Shown: positions 1 through 8,571 of the stretch, piece by piece
Position numbering within the stretch: position 1 is the stretch's first letter
Layout: every line of letters starts with the position of its first letter
Origin: Oxalobacteraceae sp. CFBP 8761
GTDB taxonomy: Bacteria; Pseudomonadota; Gammaproteobacteria; Burkholderiales; Burkholderiaceae_D
Reading direction: 5' to 3'
NCBI GenBank assembly: GCA_014841595.1
Contig: JACYUE010000001.1
Location: forward strand, 909,654 to 973,653
Length of the DNA: 64,000 nt
Made by a program: the position numbers and the translations under genes
The notes under the pieces: generated by a model
Told to the model about the DNA's origin: nothing
Databases searched by the model: none
The model's input: only the letters and a program-made list of their open reading frames with translations

Positions 1-2223
1 AGTTAGCACGTGTCCCCATTTTTTAATCAATCCATTTAGCTCTCGCGCTGCTCTCGCTTTCTTTTGCAAAGTATCTTCGTTTCCCCGACTAGCTGATTCA
101 GCATGTAAAAGCTTTGCGTATGGTGTCCACGCAATAGTTTTGCCTGATGCACGTATCTTCAAGCACAGGTCCACATCGTTGAACGCAACAGGAAAATCAT
201 CGACGGCCATTCCTCCAGAACTCATAAAATCGCCTCGACGGATAAAGAGGCAGGCTGCAGTGCAACCGCTAACTTGCTGTGTCATCTGATTTCGACCGTG
301 GTCACCCCAATCAGCGTCGGCTAACCGATTGCCGAAATGACCAGCGACGTTTCCAACACCCAGCAGTATTCCGCCATGCTGCACCATCCCATTCGGCCAA
401 AGTAACTTCGCACCGACCGCACCAACGCCTGGCCGCAATAGCTGCGAGACAATCTCGTCAAGCCAGCCATCATGCAAAGCCTCAATGTCGTTGTTCACGA
501 GGCCAATAATCTCGCCATTCGCCTGGGCAATTGCCCGATTGTTCAGGTCCGCGTAGTTAAATGGTCCCGGCATTGGCAACACCCGCACACCCTGCTGCGC
601 AACTTCCGCGAAGTAAGCATGCGTCTCATCGTCGGTCGAGCCGTTGTCGATGATGACGATTTCAAGGTTCGGCCAGTCGGTAAAGCGCTGGATCGAACTA
701 ATGCAGCGCTGCAGCAGGTCGACACGGTCACGCGTCGGGATCACCAGGCTGATGGTCATGTCCCGCGCGCCTTCCGGCAGCGCATGACGCACACGCCGCG
801 CTGCCCAGGCAACGCCTTGCGGTGCGTTCGGCAACGGCTCAAGCACTGCCTGCGGCTGCACTGCCAGCGATGCACGCTTGGCGGCTGCAAAACGCGCACT
901 GCGCTCTTCGGTATTCAATGGCGACGACACGCGCAGCAGCACGCGCGGCACGTGCACGACGCTGGTGGCGCTGTCGTGCCATACCGCAGTTAGTGCATCC
1001 CATGCGAAGCCGGCGGCATGCTCGATGTCTGACAAGCCCTGCGCAACGTCGCTGCGCACCAGGAGGAAATCGAGCGGATAGTCGCTCGCGAACGCGTAAT
1101 CGGGATTCCATGCCGGCTTGAACCACGGCCGGCCTTCAAATTCGCTGTCGGTGTACACGACCTTCGCATCCGGCAGGGCAAAGCCTTCCAGCGCGTACGC
1201 CAGTGCGTGCGTCGTCAGGGTGTCGCCGGCGCGTATGCAGCCGATGACGTCACTGCCGGATGCCAGTGCCTGCGCCAGCAGCGCCGGGAATGGTTGTCCG
1301 GAGAAGGTCTGCGCGGTCATGCCGTGCTGCGCTTGTATGCTCGCGATCGTACGTTCCAGCTGCGCCGCATCGGCGTCGCCGGTGATGATGATGGCGGTGC
1401 TCAGGGTCGGCAGCGTCGCCGGTCCCTCGCGGTCGAAGCGGGCCGACCATTCCGGCCAGGCCGACATGGGCAGGCTGCGTGGCAGGTGTCGCTGGTAGAT
1501 GTCGGCAACGTTCACCAGCAATTCGTCGGCGTCAGCCGGCAGCAGGCCGGCCAGGCCATCGAGGGCGCAGCAGATCGTCAGTGGGCTGCCGTTCAGTGGG
1601 CGGCCATCGTCGTCCACGACGCGCACGCTGTGCATGGCGCCGTCCGCCAGCGAGGCGGGCAGGGCGAGGTCGAAGCCATGGGCGCCGTCGATATGGCCGC
1701 GCATCGATGGGAAGATGATGTTGGCGGTCGCTTGCGCCACCATGTCGTTGCCGACAAAGGCGCGCACCGTCAGCGTTCGGTTCGGATCGGCCGGGTCGAG
1801 CGCCCAGCCGTGCAGGCGCAGGCCGCCGTCGCCGACCACGCTGTTGACGGCTGCCGCTGGCGGCAAGGTCGGCTGACGCAGGCGCACGTGGCCGGTCAGT
1901 GGTGCGGTGGTGTTGGCGATCCGCGCCGAAATCACGCCGGCCGAATGTGCCGGCAGCGCGCCAAGATCGGCCACGAAGCCGTGGCAGACGTCGGTGGCGC
2001 CGAGTGCCGTCAGACCTTCGATCAGGTCGGATCGGGCCACGTCGGCGATGATGCAGGCGATGGGTTCGTCATCGAGGCACACTTCGACGACGACGCGGCT
2101 ATTGGGCCGTTCTGCATCAATGGCCCAGCCATACACCAGTTTGTCGTGAAGGCCATCTACAACGCCATGCCATCGCACCGCGACTGCGGTAGCGCCATCA
2201 GGTAATACAGATTCGGTGTTCAT
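1..2223 (-). CDS. Family 2 glycosyltransferase, two GT-A domains, 3' end outside window
   Basis: Sugar transferase, probably acting at the cytoplasmic face on a surface polysaccharide or glycoprotein. The frame starts at ATG 2223 and runs 741 codons to the left edge without a stop, so the C-terminus is missing. Residues 1 to about 280 look like beta-rich modules. About 290-480 resemble a degenerate first GT-A domain (YTDSEFEG, then FKPAWNPDY). A canonical GT2 domain begins near residue 490 with SLVIPTRDR, followed by IDNGSTDDE, the VNNDIE metal-binding type motif, FNDVDLCLK and HAESASRG. The last visible residues (ELNGLIKKWG) are typical of the family's end. It lies 15 bp behind another glycosyltransferase, so the two probably form one operon. 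The acceptor cannot be read from sequence; O-antigen and flagellin glycosylation are both possible. Confidence 0.85.
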   Translation of the reverse strand, partial: MNTESVLPDGATAVAVRWHGVVDGLHDKLVYGWAIDAERPNSRVVVEVCLDDEPIACIIADVARSDLIEGLTALGATDVCHGFVADLGALPAHSAGVISARIANTTAPLTGHVRLRQPTLPPAAAVNSVVGDGGLRLHGWALDPADPNRTLTVRAFVGNDMVAQATANIIFPSMRGHIDGAHGFDLALPASLADGAMHSVRVVDDDGRPLNGSPLTICCALDGLAGLLPADADELLVNVADIYQRHLPRSLPMSAWPEWSARFDREGPATLPTLSTAIIITGDADAAQLERTIASIQAQHGMTAQTFSGQPFPALLAQALASGSDVIGCIRAGDTLTTHALAYALEGFALPDAKVVYTDSEFEGRPWFKPAWNPDYAFASDYPLDFLLVRSDVAQGLSDIEHAAGFAWDALTAVWHDSATSVVHVPRVLLRVSSPLNTEERSARFAAAKRASLAVQPQAVLEPLPNAPQGVAWAARRVRHALPEGARDMTISLVIPTRDRVDLLQRCISSIQRFTDWPNLEIVIIDNGSTDDETHAYFAEVAQQGVRVLPMPGPFNYADLNNRAIAQANGEIIGLVNNDIEALHDGWLDEIVSQLLRPGVGAVGAKLLWPNGMVQHGGILLGVGNVAGHFGNRLADADWGDHGRNQMTQQVSGCTAACLFIRRGDFMSSGGMAVDDFPVAFNDVDLCLKIRASGKTIAWTPYAKLLHAESASRGNEDTLQKKARAARELNGLIKKWGHVLT

Positions 2224-2238
2224 TACGAGAAAGGGAAG

Positions 2239-4209
2239 TCAGGCAGCCTTGGCACCTGGGTTGCGGGACATCCAGTTGTTCAGCCACGCGGCAGCATCGA
2301 AGCTGTCGTCGAGAAGTACAGGGCGTACCCGGGAGGGCAAGCCCGCTGGGGAAGCAGTCAGCACGGCGCGGCAGCCGGCCACCTGGAGCAGGCGCAGATC
2401 GTCCAGCAGCGGCAGGGCTTCGCCGAGCAGCGCCGGAACCTGGTCGACCACGCCGGTATGCAGCAGTGCGTCGCTGGCGCCGCCAAGAATCAGCAGGCGC
2501 AGCCGCAGCTGCGGCCGGCTGGCAATCATGCGCGCCAGCGCCAGTACCTGGCGCGCCATCGGCGCGAGCGGATCGTGGCGCCAGACGGCGATGCGGTCGT
2601 ATGACGAGGCCAGTGCCGGCAAGTTCGCCGGTATCGGTTTTTTCGCGACGGTGTTGGGCAGCGCGGCTGTGTATTCGGCCGTCTCGGCCTTGCGCAGCCA
2701 CGCGGCCGCGCGCGATTGCGCGAGCGCGTTGCGCAGCAGGTCACGCGCGCCGCAGAGCGGATCGTTGCGCTGGAATGCGGCGAACTCGCCGTAGTAATCG
2801 GGATAGCGCGCCACGACCACGCCGCGGTTCTGCGCCACGCGCAGGGTCTTCTCGGCGCGGAACGAGACCGTGCCTTCGTGGGCCACGAAGACGCCGGTGG
2901 CTTGCAGATGGCGCCACCCGGCGGCGCGCGCGCGCATGCACCAGTCGACTTCTTCGCCGTAGCCGCGGTTGAGCGCGGTGCCGTCGAGCATGCCAACGGC
3001 GTCGAGTACCGTGCGGCGGATCAGCATCGTGAAGCCGCAGCATGACGGCAATTCGATGTCGGCGCCGCCCGGTGCGGCGCGCACGGCGGCGGCGGTCTGG
3101 TCGATCAACGCGAGTTCGCGTGTATCGGGCGCCGGTGCGGCCTGGCTGATCACCGGGAAACTGCTGATCTCGCCATTGTTGGTCCATGGCGTCACCGACG
3201 CCACATCCGGCGTGGCATACAGGGCCGTGGCCAGGCGGTCGAGCCAGTCGCCGTGGACCTGCGTGTCGGCATTGAGCAGCAACACGTCATGGTCATCGAA
3301 CATGCGCATGCCGCGGTTCACTGTTTCGATAAAACCGAGGTTACATGGATTGCGCAGCAGCGTGATCGCACCGCTGATGGCTTGCTTGTCGAGCCAGGCC
3401 GAGACGGCCGGCTCGGGGCTGGCATCATCGACCACGACGATGCGGGCCGGCGTGCGGTTCAGCGGGAGGCTCGTGCGGACGCTCTCGATGCAGGCGCGCA
3501 CCAGGGCCAGGTCGCGGTACACCGGCACCACGATCGATACCGGGCGTGGGGTCGCCGTCACGGCGGCGTCGGGCGCAGCGTCGGCACGGATCGATGGCGC
3601 GGGATAGAACGCCAATGGCGAGCCGGGCAGCAATTGGCGGCGGCCATCGGGTTGCACCAAAGTGATCGACCAGACCGCACCGGGGCGGGGCGGGTTCAAG
3701 CGTGCCCGCGTGCCGTCGCCGGGGATCTCGAACTGGTATTGAGTGGTTTCGTCGGAGAGCAGCAGGGTCGCGCGTGGCGCGGTCGCACTGCTGGTGCCAA
3801 GAAAGACCATGACGTCGATGGCGTCGCCTTCAGTCCAGCAGGCGCCGGTATGGGCGACGCCGGCCGTGCGCAAGATGGGCAGCAGGCTGGCGTGCTGGCC
3901 TGCGCGGCAGCGCGCAGGCAAAAATGCAGGGCCCAGGCTGGCGACGTCGGCACGGCCGCCGTTCTTGAGCCAGCTCTGCAGCATGATGTCTTGTAATAAC
4001 GGGTTTTCAGCTTCGGTCATCCATGCGGCATGCCATGCGCGGGCGGCTAACGATGGATAGCCCGTCTGCAGGATCTTGGCGCGCAAGATGGCTGGAATGC
4101 GTTTCATGGGAAAACGGCGACAGACGTACTCGGCAGCCAGCAACGCATCGGCGTGGTGGCCCGCCGCGAACAGTTCAAGCGCTCGCGTCAGTAATGCATC
4201 GTCCCGCAA
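2239..4209 (-). CDS. Family 2 glycosyltransferase with TPR-like N-terminal region
   Basis: Second GT2 enzyme of the pair. The N-terminal ~100 residues are helical and TPR-like (ALLAAEYVCRRF, then LLQDIMLQSWL). The GT2 domain starts about residue 222 with SIVVPVYRDL and continues with VVVDDASPE, LLLNADTQVHGDWL (DxD-type site) and YGEEVDWCMRARAAG (catalytic ED-type region). The last ~150 residues carry no motif I recognise. The start is uncertain: an ATG at 4266 would read through a GC hairpin that looks like the terminator of the upstream gene, so I place the start at TTG 4209, which keeps the conserved helical N-terminus. The next ATG is 4107. No clear ribosome binding site supports any of these. 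Gap to the next glycosyltransferase is 15 bp. Confidence 0.8.
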   Translation of the reverse strand: MRDDALLTRALELFAAGHHADALLAAEYVCRRFPMKRIPAILRAKILQTGYPSLAARAWHAAWMTEAENPLLQDIMLQSWLKNGGRADVASLGPAFLPARCRAGQHASLLPILRTAGVAHTGACWTEGDAIDVMVFLGTSSATAPRATLLLSDETTQYQFEIPGDGTRARLNPPRPGAVWSITLVQPDGRRQLLPGSPLAFYPAPSIRADAAPDAAVTATPRPVSIVVPVYRDLALVRACIESVRTSLPLNRTPARIVVVDDASPEPAVSAWLDKQAISGAITLLRNPCNLGFIETVNRGMRMFDDHDVLLLNADTQVHGDWLDRLATALYATPDVASVTPWTNNGEISSFPVISQAAPAPDTRELALIDQTAAAVRAAPGGADIELPSCCGFTMLIRRTVLDAVGMLDGTALNRGYGEEVDWCMRARAAGWRHLQATGVFVAHEGTVSFRAEKTLRVAQNRGVVVARYPDYYGEFAAFQRNDPLCGARDLLRNALAQSRAAAWLRKAETAEYTAALPNTVAKKPIPANLPALASSYDRIAVWRHDPLAPMARQVLALARMIASRPQLRLRLLILGGASDALLHTGVVDQVPALLGEALPLLDDLRLLQVAGCRAVLTASPAGLPSRVRPVLLDDSFDAAAWLNNWMSRNPGAKAA

Positions 4210-4231
4210 GCGGGACGTGCACGAAGTGAGG

Positions 4232-4251
4232 AAAAAGGGGGCGGGGCCCCC
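4232..4251 (-). terminator. Rho-independent terminator after DUF4214 gene
   Basis: On the minus strand a GGGGGC/GCCCCC stem with a 3-base loop is followed by five T residues. It begins about 27 bases past the TAA of the DUF4214 gene at 4278. It overlaps the first codons of the longest open frame of the downstream glycosyltransferase, which argues for a later start of that gene. Confidence 0.75.
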
Positions 4252-4277
4252 TTTTGGATGCTGCATAGTACGACTGC

Positions 4278-5318
4278 TTAGCCGATTGGATCGACGATGG
4301 TGACGCTACCGACGATTTCGGTTTCGATACCCGACATCACTGCTTCGACGAACTCGACAGCGACTGCAGCGCGCGACATGCCGGCGGTCAGCTGAGCCGT
4401 CCAGAATGCGGTGCCGGCGGCATCGCCATCACGGTCCAGCAGGCCGTCATACAGTGCATCGATGAATTGCGCGTTGGTCTGCGTTTCACCGGTGTACTCG
4501 GCAGCGTCCATGAAGCCCATGGCGATCGAGGTCAGAGCAGCCCCTGCATCAGCACGGTCGAACCAGAAGTCGAGGCCACCAGCATCAGCGGTACGACCCA
4601 GCAGCGCCTGGTAGATATGGGCAACGACGGCCTGGTCAGCGTTGTCTGCGAAGATCAGCGCGTCGGTGCCGTTCAGCTGGACGAAGTCGACATCGGTGAA
4701 TTCAACCGACACGTTGGTCTTCGTGTTGGTGATTTTCGACATGCCATTGTTGGTGATGATGGTGAAGTCATCTTCAACGCCAGCGGTCACGATGACTGTT
4801 TCGTCGTTACCGGTCACTTTGCTGGTGCCCTGGGTTGCGTTCACGACCAGTTGGCCCGTGCCTGCAACGACCGTGTCTTTATCGCCAACGATGACTTGGG
4901 TGTTCTTGCCGTCAACGATGGTGATGGTGTCGGCGCCTGCGGTGCCCACGATGACGCGCTCGATGTCCACGCCAGCAACGGTTGCCAGCGATGCGCCAGC
5001 TTCAGCGGTGTTAGCAGTAGGAGCGGTACCGACAGTAGCATTCACGCCACCAGCGCCCTGGAAGAACACGACTGGCGTATCACCGGTCAGGGTGACATTC
5101 GTCACTGCGTTTGGCGCGGTGTTCACGAACAGGACTTCAACACCAGCAGCGCCGGTAACGGTGGCGTTGTTGGCGACGGTGGTGGTGTCGACGACGACTT
5201 TGGTGTCGGTTGGCGACGTCACCAGCGACAGGATCTGTTGGATCGTGGCGGCGTTGAAGACTTCGGTCGAGGTGGCGGTCAGCGCGCTGCTAACTGCTTG
5301 GGCGTTGCTATCGTACAT
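4278..5318 (-). CDS. DUF4214 domain-containing protein
   Basis: Probable exported surface or matrix protein of 346 residues; function unknown. It has no Sec signal peptide. Residues ~1-225 are Val/Thr/Ala-rich beta structure without Cys, like adhesin or S-layer-type sequences. The DUF4214 domain is at about 228-330 (YQALLGRTADAGGLDFWFD, then IDALYDGLLDRDGDAAGTAFW). DUF4214 often occurs in proteins secreted by type I systems, so type I export through the C-terminus is possible, but no secretion gene is nearby. The start at 5318 has a good AGGAG site. It is monocistronic: AT-rich DNA upstream, terminator downstream. A second DUF4214 protein is at 22592-23599, on the other side of the flg cluster. 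Confidence 0.8.
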   Translation of the reverse strand: MYDSNAQAVSSALTATSTEVFNAATIQQILSLVTSPTDTKVVVDTTTVANNATVTGAAGVEVLFVNTAPNAVTNVTLTGDTPVVFFQGAGGVNATVGTAPTANTAEAGASLATVAGVDIERVIVGTAGADTITIVDGKNTQVIVGDKDTVVAGTGQLVVNATQGTSKVTGNDETVIVTAGVEDDFTIITNNGMSKITNTKTNVSVEFTDVDFVQLNGTDALIFADNADQAVVAHIYQALLGRTADAGGLDFWFDRADAGAALTSIAMGFMDAAEYTGETQTNAQFIDALYDGLLDRDGDAAGTAFWTAQLTAGMSRAAVAVEFVEAVMSGIETEIVGSVTIVDPIG

Positions 5319-5842
5319 TCACTACTCCTAAAAGGATTAAAGTTTCCCGGTTTCGCCGGGTGCTCCAGGGGACAAGCATGCACGGCCAGGGCTGGCCAGT
5401 ACGCGACGTACCTAAGAATTATTCAGTGTGGATATGGCAGAGCGTTCAGGACATCTGTTCTAAAAACCAACACGATCCTGTTCAGATTCTACAGAGAAAT
5501 TGTGCGGATATTCTCACCAAATGTCTCAACATCCAACTAATTGTCACGCACCCAGATTGGGTGAAAACACCGTAAATACAGAGAGTTGGTGCATGTTCAT
5601 CTGGAGTAACTTTACTGTGGAGGGTGCAGAATTCAATGTTTAATCGTGCAGTGCAGCACGTTTTTCGTTCAATAACCAAAAAATACAACACTTTCCGACA
5701 GTTGGTATCCGTGCTGGATAGCAATTTTATTGAGAGATGTTGAACGATGATGCAAGCGGCGTTGGCGCAGAAAAGGCGGGGCTGCGCGTCAACGACAACG
5801 CGCGGCAGGGCGCCGCGCGTAAGAGTGTTGCAAAAATGTGAA
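5319..5842. other. AT-rich non-coding region upstream of the DUF4214 gene
   Basis: About 520 bp with visibly lower GC than the surroundings and no convincing gene; the short open frames lack ribosome binding sites and recognisable products. It must contain the promoter of the DUF4214 gene. Visible inverted repeats are CCCGG/CCGGG around 5346-5360 in its leader, GGCCAG-GG-CTGGCC at about 5383-5396, and ACGCGCGGC/GCCGCGCGT at 5798-5820. No promoter hexamers can be assigned with confidence. Confidence 0.5.
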
Positions 5843-5866
5843 ACGGCGGAAACGAAAGTCCGCCGT
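5843..5866 (-). terminator. Rho-independent terminator after the small Gly-rich gene
   Basis: Perfect 8-bp stem (ACGGCGGA/TCCGCCGT) with an 8-base loop, 13 bases past the stop of the minus-strand gene that ends at 5879. It is followed on that strand by a T-rich tract (TTCACATTTTT). Confidence 0.7.
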
Positions 5867-5878
5867 TCGTGTGCTGAA

Positions 5879-6226
5879 TCAGCGATCGCGCCCGGATTCC
5901 GACGCCGATGTATCGGCGCCACCATCTGCTGCCGCACCACCCGGCTCACCCGGCGCCTTGGGCCGCGAGCCACCCGGCACGTCACCCGTCGCGTGTCCAT
6001 GACTGGCCTGCGGCGCGCCGGCTGGGCCCACATTACTCTCCGGCGAGGCCTTCGCGAAATTGCTGTTGATGCCCGAATGGCTGTCGCCCTTCGCAGCATG
6101 GCCGATGCTCGAATCGCCGTCGGCGTCATTCGCCACAAAGCCGGCGTATGAATCAGGACCGCCGCCGCGCAGGCCGCCGTCACGCACGTCGGTATCTTTT
6201 GGATTGTTGGTATTGTCGTTGTTCAT
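5879..6226 (-). CDS. Small hydrophilic Gly/Asp/Ser-rich protein of unknown function
   Basis: 115-residue protein that I do not recognise. It starts with MNNDNTNNPKDTD and is almost entirely polar and disordered-looking (repeated DGG, GGG, GDS, GHA and PGG patches), with no signal peptide, membrane segment or Cys. The ATG at 6226 is chosen because AGGAGAG lies just upstream; the frame stays open to 6295 without a better site. It has its own terminator and is probably monocistronic. The composition resembles stress-related or desiccation-related hydrophilic proteins, but this is only a compositional impression. It could also be a spurious frame, although the clean ribosome site and the terminator argue for a real gene. 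Confidence 0.6.
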   Translation of the reverse strand: MNNDNTNNPKDTDVRDGGLRGGGPDSYAGFVANDADGDSSIGHAAKGDSHSGINSNFAKASPESNVGPAGAPQASHGHATGDVPGGSRPKAPGEPGGAAADGGADTSASESGRDR

Positions 6227-6322
6227 GCTGCTCTCCTGGATGCGTTGGTATGCAATACATCTGGGTGCACCATCCTGGCTTCCCAATAGGAGCAAAGAGC
6301 GTCCCGACGTAGGACTGGTCGC

Positions 6323-7558
6323 TCAGCGGCTGGCGCTGACCTTCGACGCCGGCCGCACGGCGTGCAGCGGCGGGGCCAGTGCAATTACCTGGTCGCGCCC
6401 GGCCGACTTGGCGGCGTACAGCGCGGAGTCGGCGCGCGCCAGCGTCGTCTTGAACGGTTCCCCGTCCAGCGTGACAGTCGCGCCAATACTCAGGGTCAGC
6501 CGGCGTTGCGCGGCCGGCATCGTGCTGGTGACCGCGCGCAGCGCCTCCGCCAGCGCCTTGCCCACCGTGCTGGCGCGCGCCAGATCCGCGCCTGGCAGCA
6601 GCACCGCGAATTCATCGCCGCCCAGGCGGGCGATGCAGTCGACGGCGCGCAGCGTCTCGCGCGCGCTGGTGGCCACCAGCTGCAACGCGATGTCGCCCGC
6701 TTCGTGGCCGGCGCTGTCGTTGATCGCCTTGAAATGGTCGAGGTCGATGAGCATCAGTGCCAGTGGCTGGCGCCGGTGCCTGGCGCGCGCCGTCTCGCGT
6801 TCGGCGATCTCGAAGAACGCCTTGCGCGACCAGGCGCCGGTCAGGTGATCGTGGTTTGCGATGTATTCAGCCTGGTGCACGATGTGGCGGTGCAGGGTCA
6901 AGAGTCCGCCGAGGGTCAGTGCGGGCAGTGCCAGTGCGGCGACGGTCAGGATCGCCAGGCTGACGGTGCTTGGCTGCAGCAGCGAGGTCGGTGGATTGGC
7001 CGCGACCAGCAGCCAGAGCATGCGCACGCCATGGCCGCCGGCCACCAGCACGCACATGAGCAGCACGAAGCGCTGCACGTGCTGCTGTCCGGGGCCTTGC
7101 AGGTGCACCTGGCCGTGCGAGCGGCGCTGCTGCTCGCCGCGCCCGGCAAGCACGCTGTGCGCGATGTCCACGCAGACGCCGGCCTGGAACAGCGAGACGA
7201 CGGCGCTGCGCAACGTGAACGAGTCGAACCAGTCATGAAACACCACGGTCAGGACGCCGACCGCAGCGACCAGCAAAGTCAGCGACTTGACAGGCGCCTG
7301 GCGGCCGGCCAGCTGGCGATAACCGGCGGCAAGGGCCGCGCCGGCGCCGGAATAGGTCATGTTCGCCAGTTCGTAGCCCAGCAGGGTCGGCAGTTCACGG
7401 CCAAAGGCATAGAGCAGGTTGCCAAGCAGTCCCAACAGCGCGGCGGCGCGCATTGCACGCATGCCGCGCAGCGATTGCGAGCCCGCCGACACCAACGCAA
7501 GATAGACGAGAAAGCAAAGCAGGGACGCGATCAGGAAGATCTGCTGAGTGGCGAGCAT
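6323..7558 (-). CDS. Membrane-bound diguanylate cyclase (GGDEF)
   Basis: Makes the second messenger c-di-GMP from two GTP. The 411-residue protein has an N-terminal half with several hydrophobic segments (for example FLIASLLCFLVYLALV) that should form a membrane sensor, then a GGDEF domain from DHLTGAWSR to the end. The active-site loop is intact (GGDEF at 313-317), and an inhibitory RxxD site (RAVD) sits five residues before it, so product inhibition is expected. The ATG at 7558 is preferred to a TTG at 7600. The gene stands alone on the minus strand beside the flagellar cluster. It could feed the c-di-GMP receptors seen here (YcgR, MshE), but nothing in the sequence ties it to either one. 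Confidence 0.88.
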   Translation of the reverse strand: MLATQQIFLIASLLCFLVYLALVSAGSQSLRGMRAMRAAALLGLLGNLLYAFGRELPTLLGYELANMTYSGAGAALAAGYRQLAGRQAPVKSLTLLVAAVGVLTVVFHDWFDSFTLRSAVVSLFQAGVCVDIAHSVLAGRGEQQRRSHGQVHLQGPGQQHVQRFVLLMCVLVAGGHGVRMLWLLVAANPPTSLLQPSTVSLAILTVAALALPALTLGGLLTLHRHIVHQAEYIANHDHLTGAWSRKAFFEIAERETARARHRRQPLALMLIDLDHFKAINDSAGHEAGDIALQLVATSARETLRAVDCIARLGGDEFAVLLPGADLARASTVGKALAEALRAVTSTMPAAQRRLTLSIGATVTLDGEPFKTTLARADSALYAAKSAGRDQVIALAPPLHAVRPASKVSASR

Positions 7559-7701
7559 GGCGAACGGGCCTGGCGCAATGGGATGCGCAGTGATGGACAA
7601 AGAGGGGGCAAACCGAACTGAGCCGGTATTATGCCGTCGTTGTATCCAGGCCGTGCGCTTATTTGGCGCCGTTGTTCAATTACTTTATTTTAACGTGGCG
7701 A

Positions 7702-7715
7702 GCCGCTACAGCGGC
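7702..7715 (-). terminator. Possible weak terminator after flgN
   Basis: GCCGCT-2-AGCGGC inverted repeat about 18 bases beyond the flgN stop, followed on the minus strand by an A/T-rich tract (GTTAAAATAAAG) but no clean T-run. Termination here is uncertain. Confidence 0.35.
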
Positions 7716-7732
7716 CTTGCCCGCGCCGGCTT

Positions 7733-8203
7733 TCAGCCGATGACGTAGCGTTTGGAGACGCCCACGCCCATGGTCTGACCGCTGGCGCCGTAGATGGTGC
7801 CGGTCGGTGCGTTGGTCGGGGTGCGCAGGGCGTTGAGCACGCCCTGGTTGTGCGCCAGCTGCTTGTTGATCAGCATGCCATTGACGCGGTTGAGTTCTTT
7901 TGCTTCGCGCGCAGCGTCGAGCATGCGCTCCCATTGTTGCCGTACGTCGCCGTCATCATTGACTGCCAGCCAGGGTTCCATACCCGCTTCCGATGCATCG
8001 CAGCCCGCCGCGGCCAGTGCCGCGTGGCGCTGTTGCGACAACGAGGCCAGGTCGGCCAGCATCGCATTCTTGCGCGTGGTCAGCTCGGCCAGGGTGTCGG
8101 CATCGAGCGACACCAGGGATTGCTGCTCTTGCTTCATCAACGCCAGCAGGGCGGTGAGGTGATGGTGTTCGGCGGCGAGGGTCTGGAACGGGCTGGTGGT
8201 CAT
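7733..8203 (-). CDS. flgN: FlgN, type III export chaperone for FlgK/FlgL
   Basis: Cytoplasmic chaperone that escorts the hook-filament junction proteins FlgK and FlgL to the flagellar export gate. The 156-residue all-helical sequence shows the FlgN pattern: LTALLALMKQEQQSL near the N-terminus, LTTRKNAMLADLASL in the middle and LNRVNGMLINKQLAHNQ towards the end, where the substrate-binding helix is expected. It follows flgM by 3 bp on the minus strand and so shares its transcript, including the sigma-28 promoter found before flgM. Length and neighbourhood are normal for burkholderial flgN. Confidence 0.9.
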   Translation of the reverse strand: MTTSPFQTLAAEHHHLTALLALMKQEQQSLVSLDADTLAELTTRKNAMLADLASLSQQRHAALAAAGCDASEAGMEPWLAVNDDGDVRQQWERMLDAAREAKELNRVNGMLINKQLAHNQGVLNALRTPTNAPTGTIYGASGQTMGVGVSKRYVIG

Positions 8204-8206
8204 GGT

Positions 8207-8521
8207 TTAGCGTTGTCTCGAATGGAGCAAGTCGCGTACGGTGTCTAGCAAGCCGTCAGCCACTTTCTCGGAGTTGACTTGGAACTGGCCATCGGCGATG
8301 GCCATCTTGATACGTTCTACTTTCTTGGCGTCGAATACGGCTGCGCCGCCGCCGACGCTGCTTGCCATGGCCTGGCCTTGCGGGGACAGGCGCACGCTGT
8401 CGGTTTGCGCACCGGTCAGGGGCGCGGTGGTTGCCGCCTTGTCAGCGCCACGCGCATTGTTCGTCTGCGTGGTGGCGGGTTGAAGGCCAGGGTTGCTCTT
8501 GAGTGTATCGTTGATTTTCAC
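8207..8521 (-). CDS. flgM: FlgM, anti-sigma-28 factor
   Basis: Binds sigma-28 (FliA) and blocks late flagellar transcription until it is exported through the finished hook. The 104-residue protein has a disordered N-terminus (MKINDTLKSNPGL, then polar and Ala-rich) and the conserved C-terminal sigma-binding part with VRLSPQGQ, VFDAKKVERIKMAIADGQFQVN and SEKVADGLLDTVRDLL. Both the TDSVRLSPQGQ and KVERIK-AI-DG-Y/F motifs are diagnostic. It lies between flgA and flgN and has its own sigma-28 promoter match upstream, which gives the classic autoregulatory loop. Confidence 0.95.
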   Translation of the reverse strand: MKINDTLKSNPGLQPATTQTNNARGADKAATTAPLTGAQTDSVRLSPQGQAMASSVGGGAAVFDAKKVERIKMAIADGQFQVNSEKVADGLLDTVRDLLHSRQR

Positions 8522-8571
8522 GGCTTCATCCTTCTCGGTGCGCGGAGCACAAGCTCCGGGATCTGCTCATT

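Noticed and set aside
5338..5345. TAAAGTTT on the plus strand as a sigma-28 -35
   Set aside because: No -10 at the required spacing and no plus-strand gene follows.
5360..5575. Short plus-strand frame in the AT-rich region
   Set aside because: 71 codons, no clear ribosome binding site and no recognisable domain; better read as part of a promoter region.
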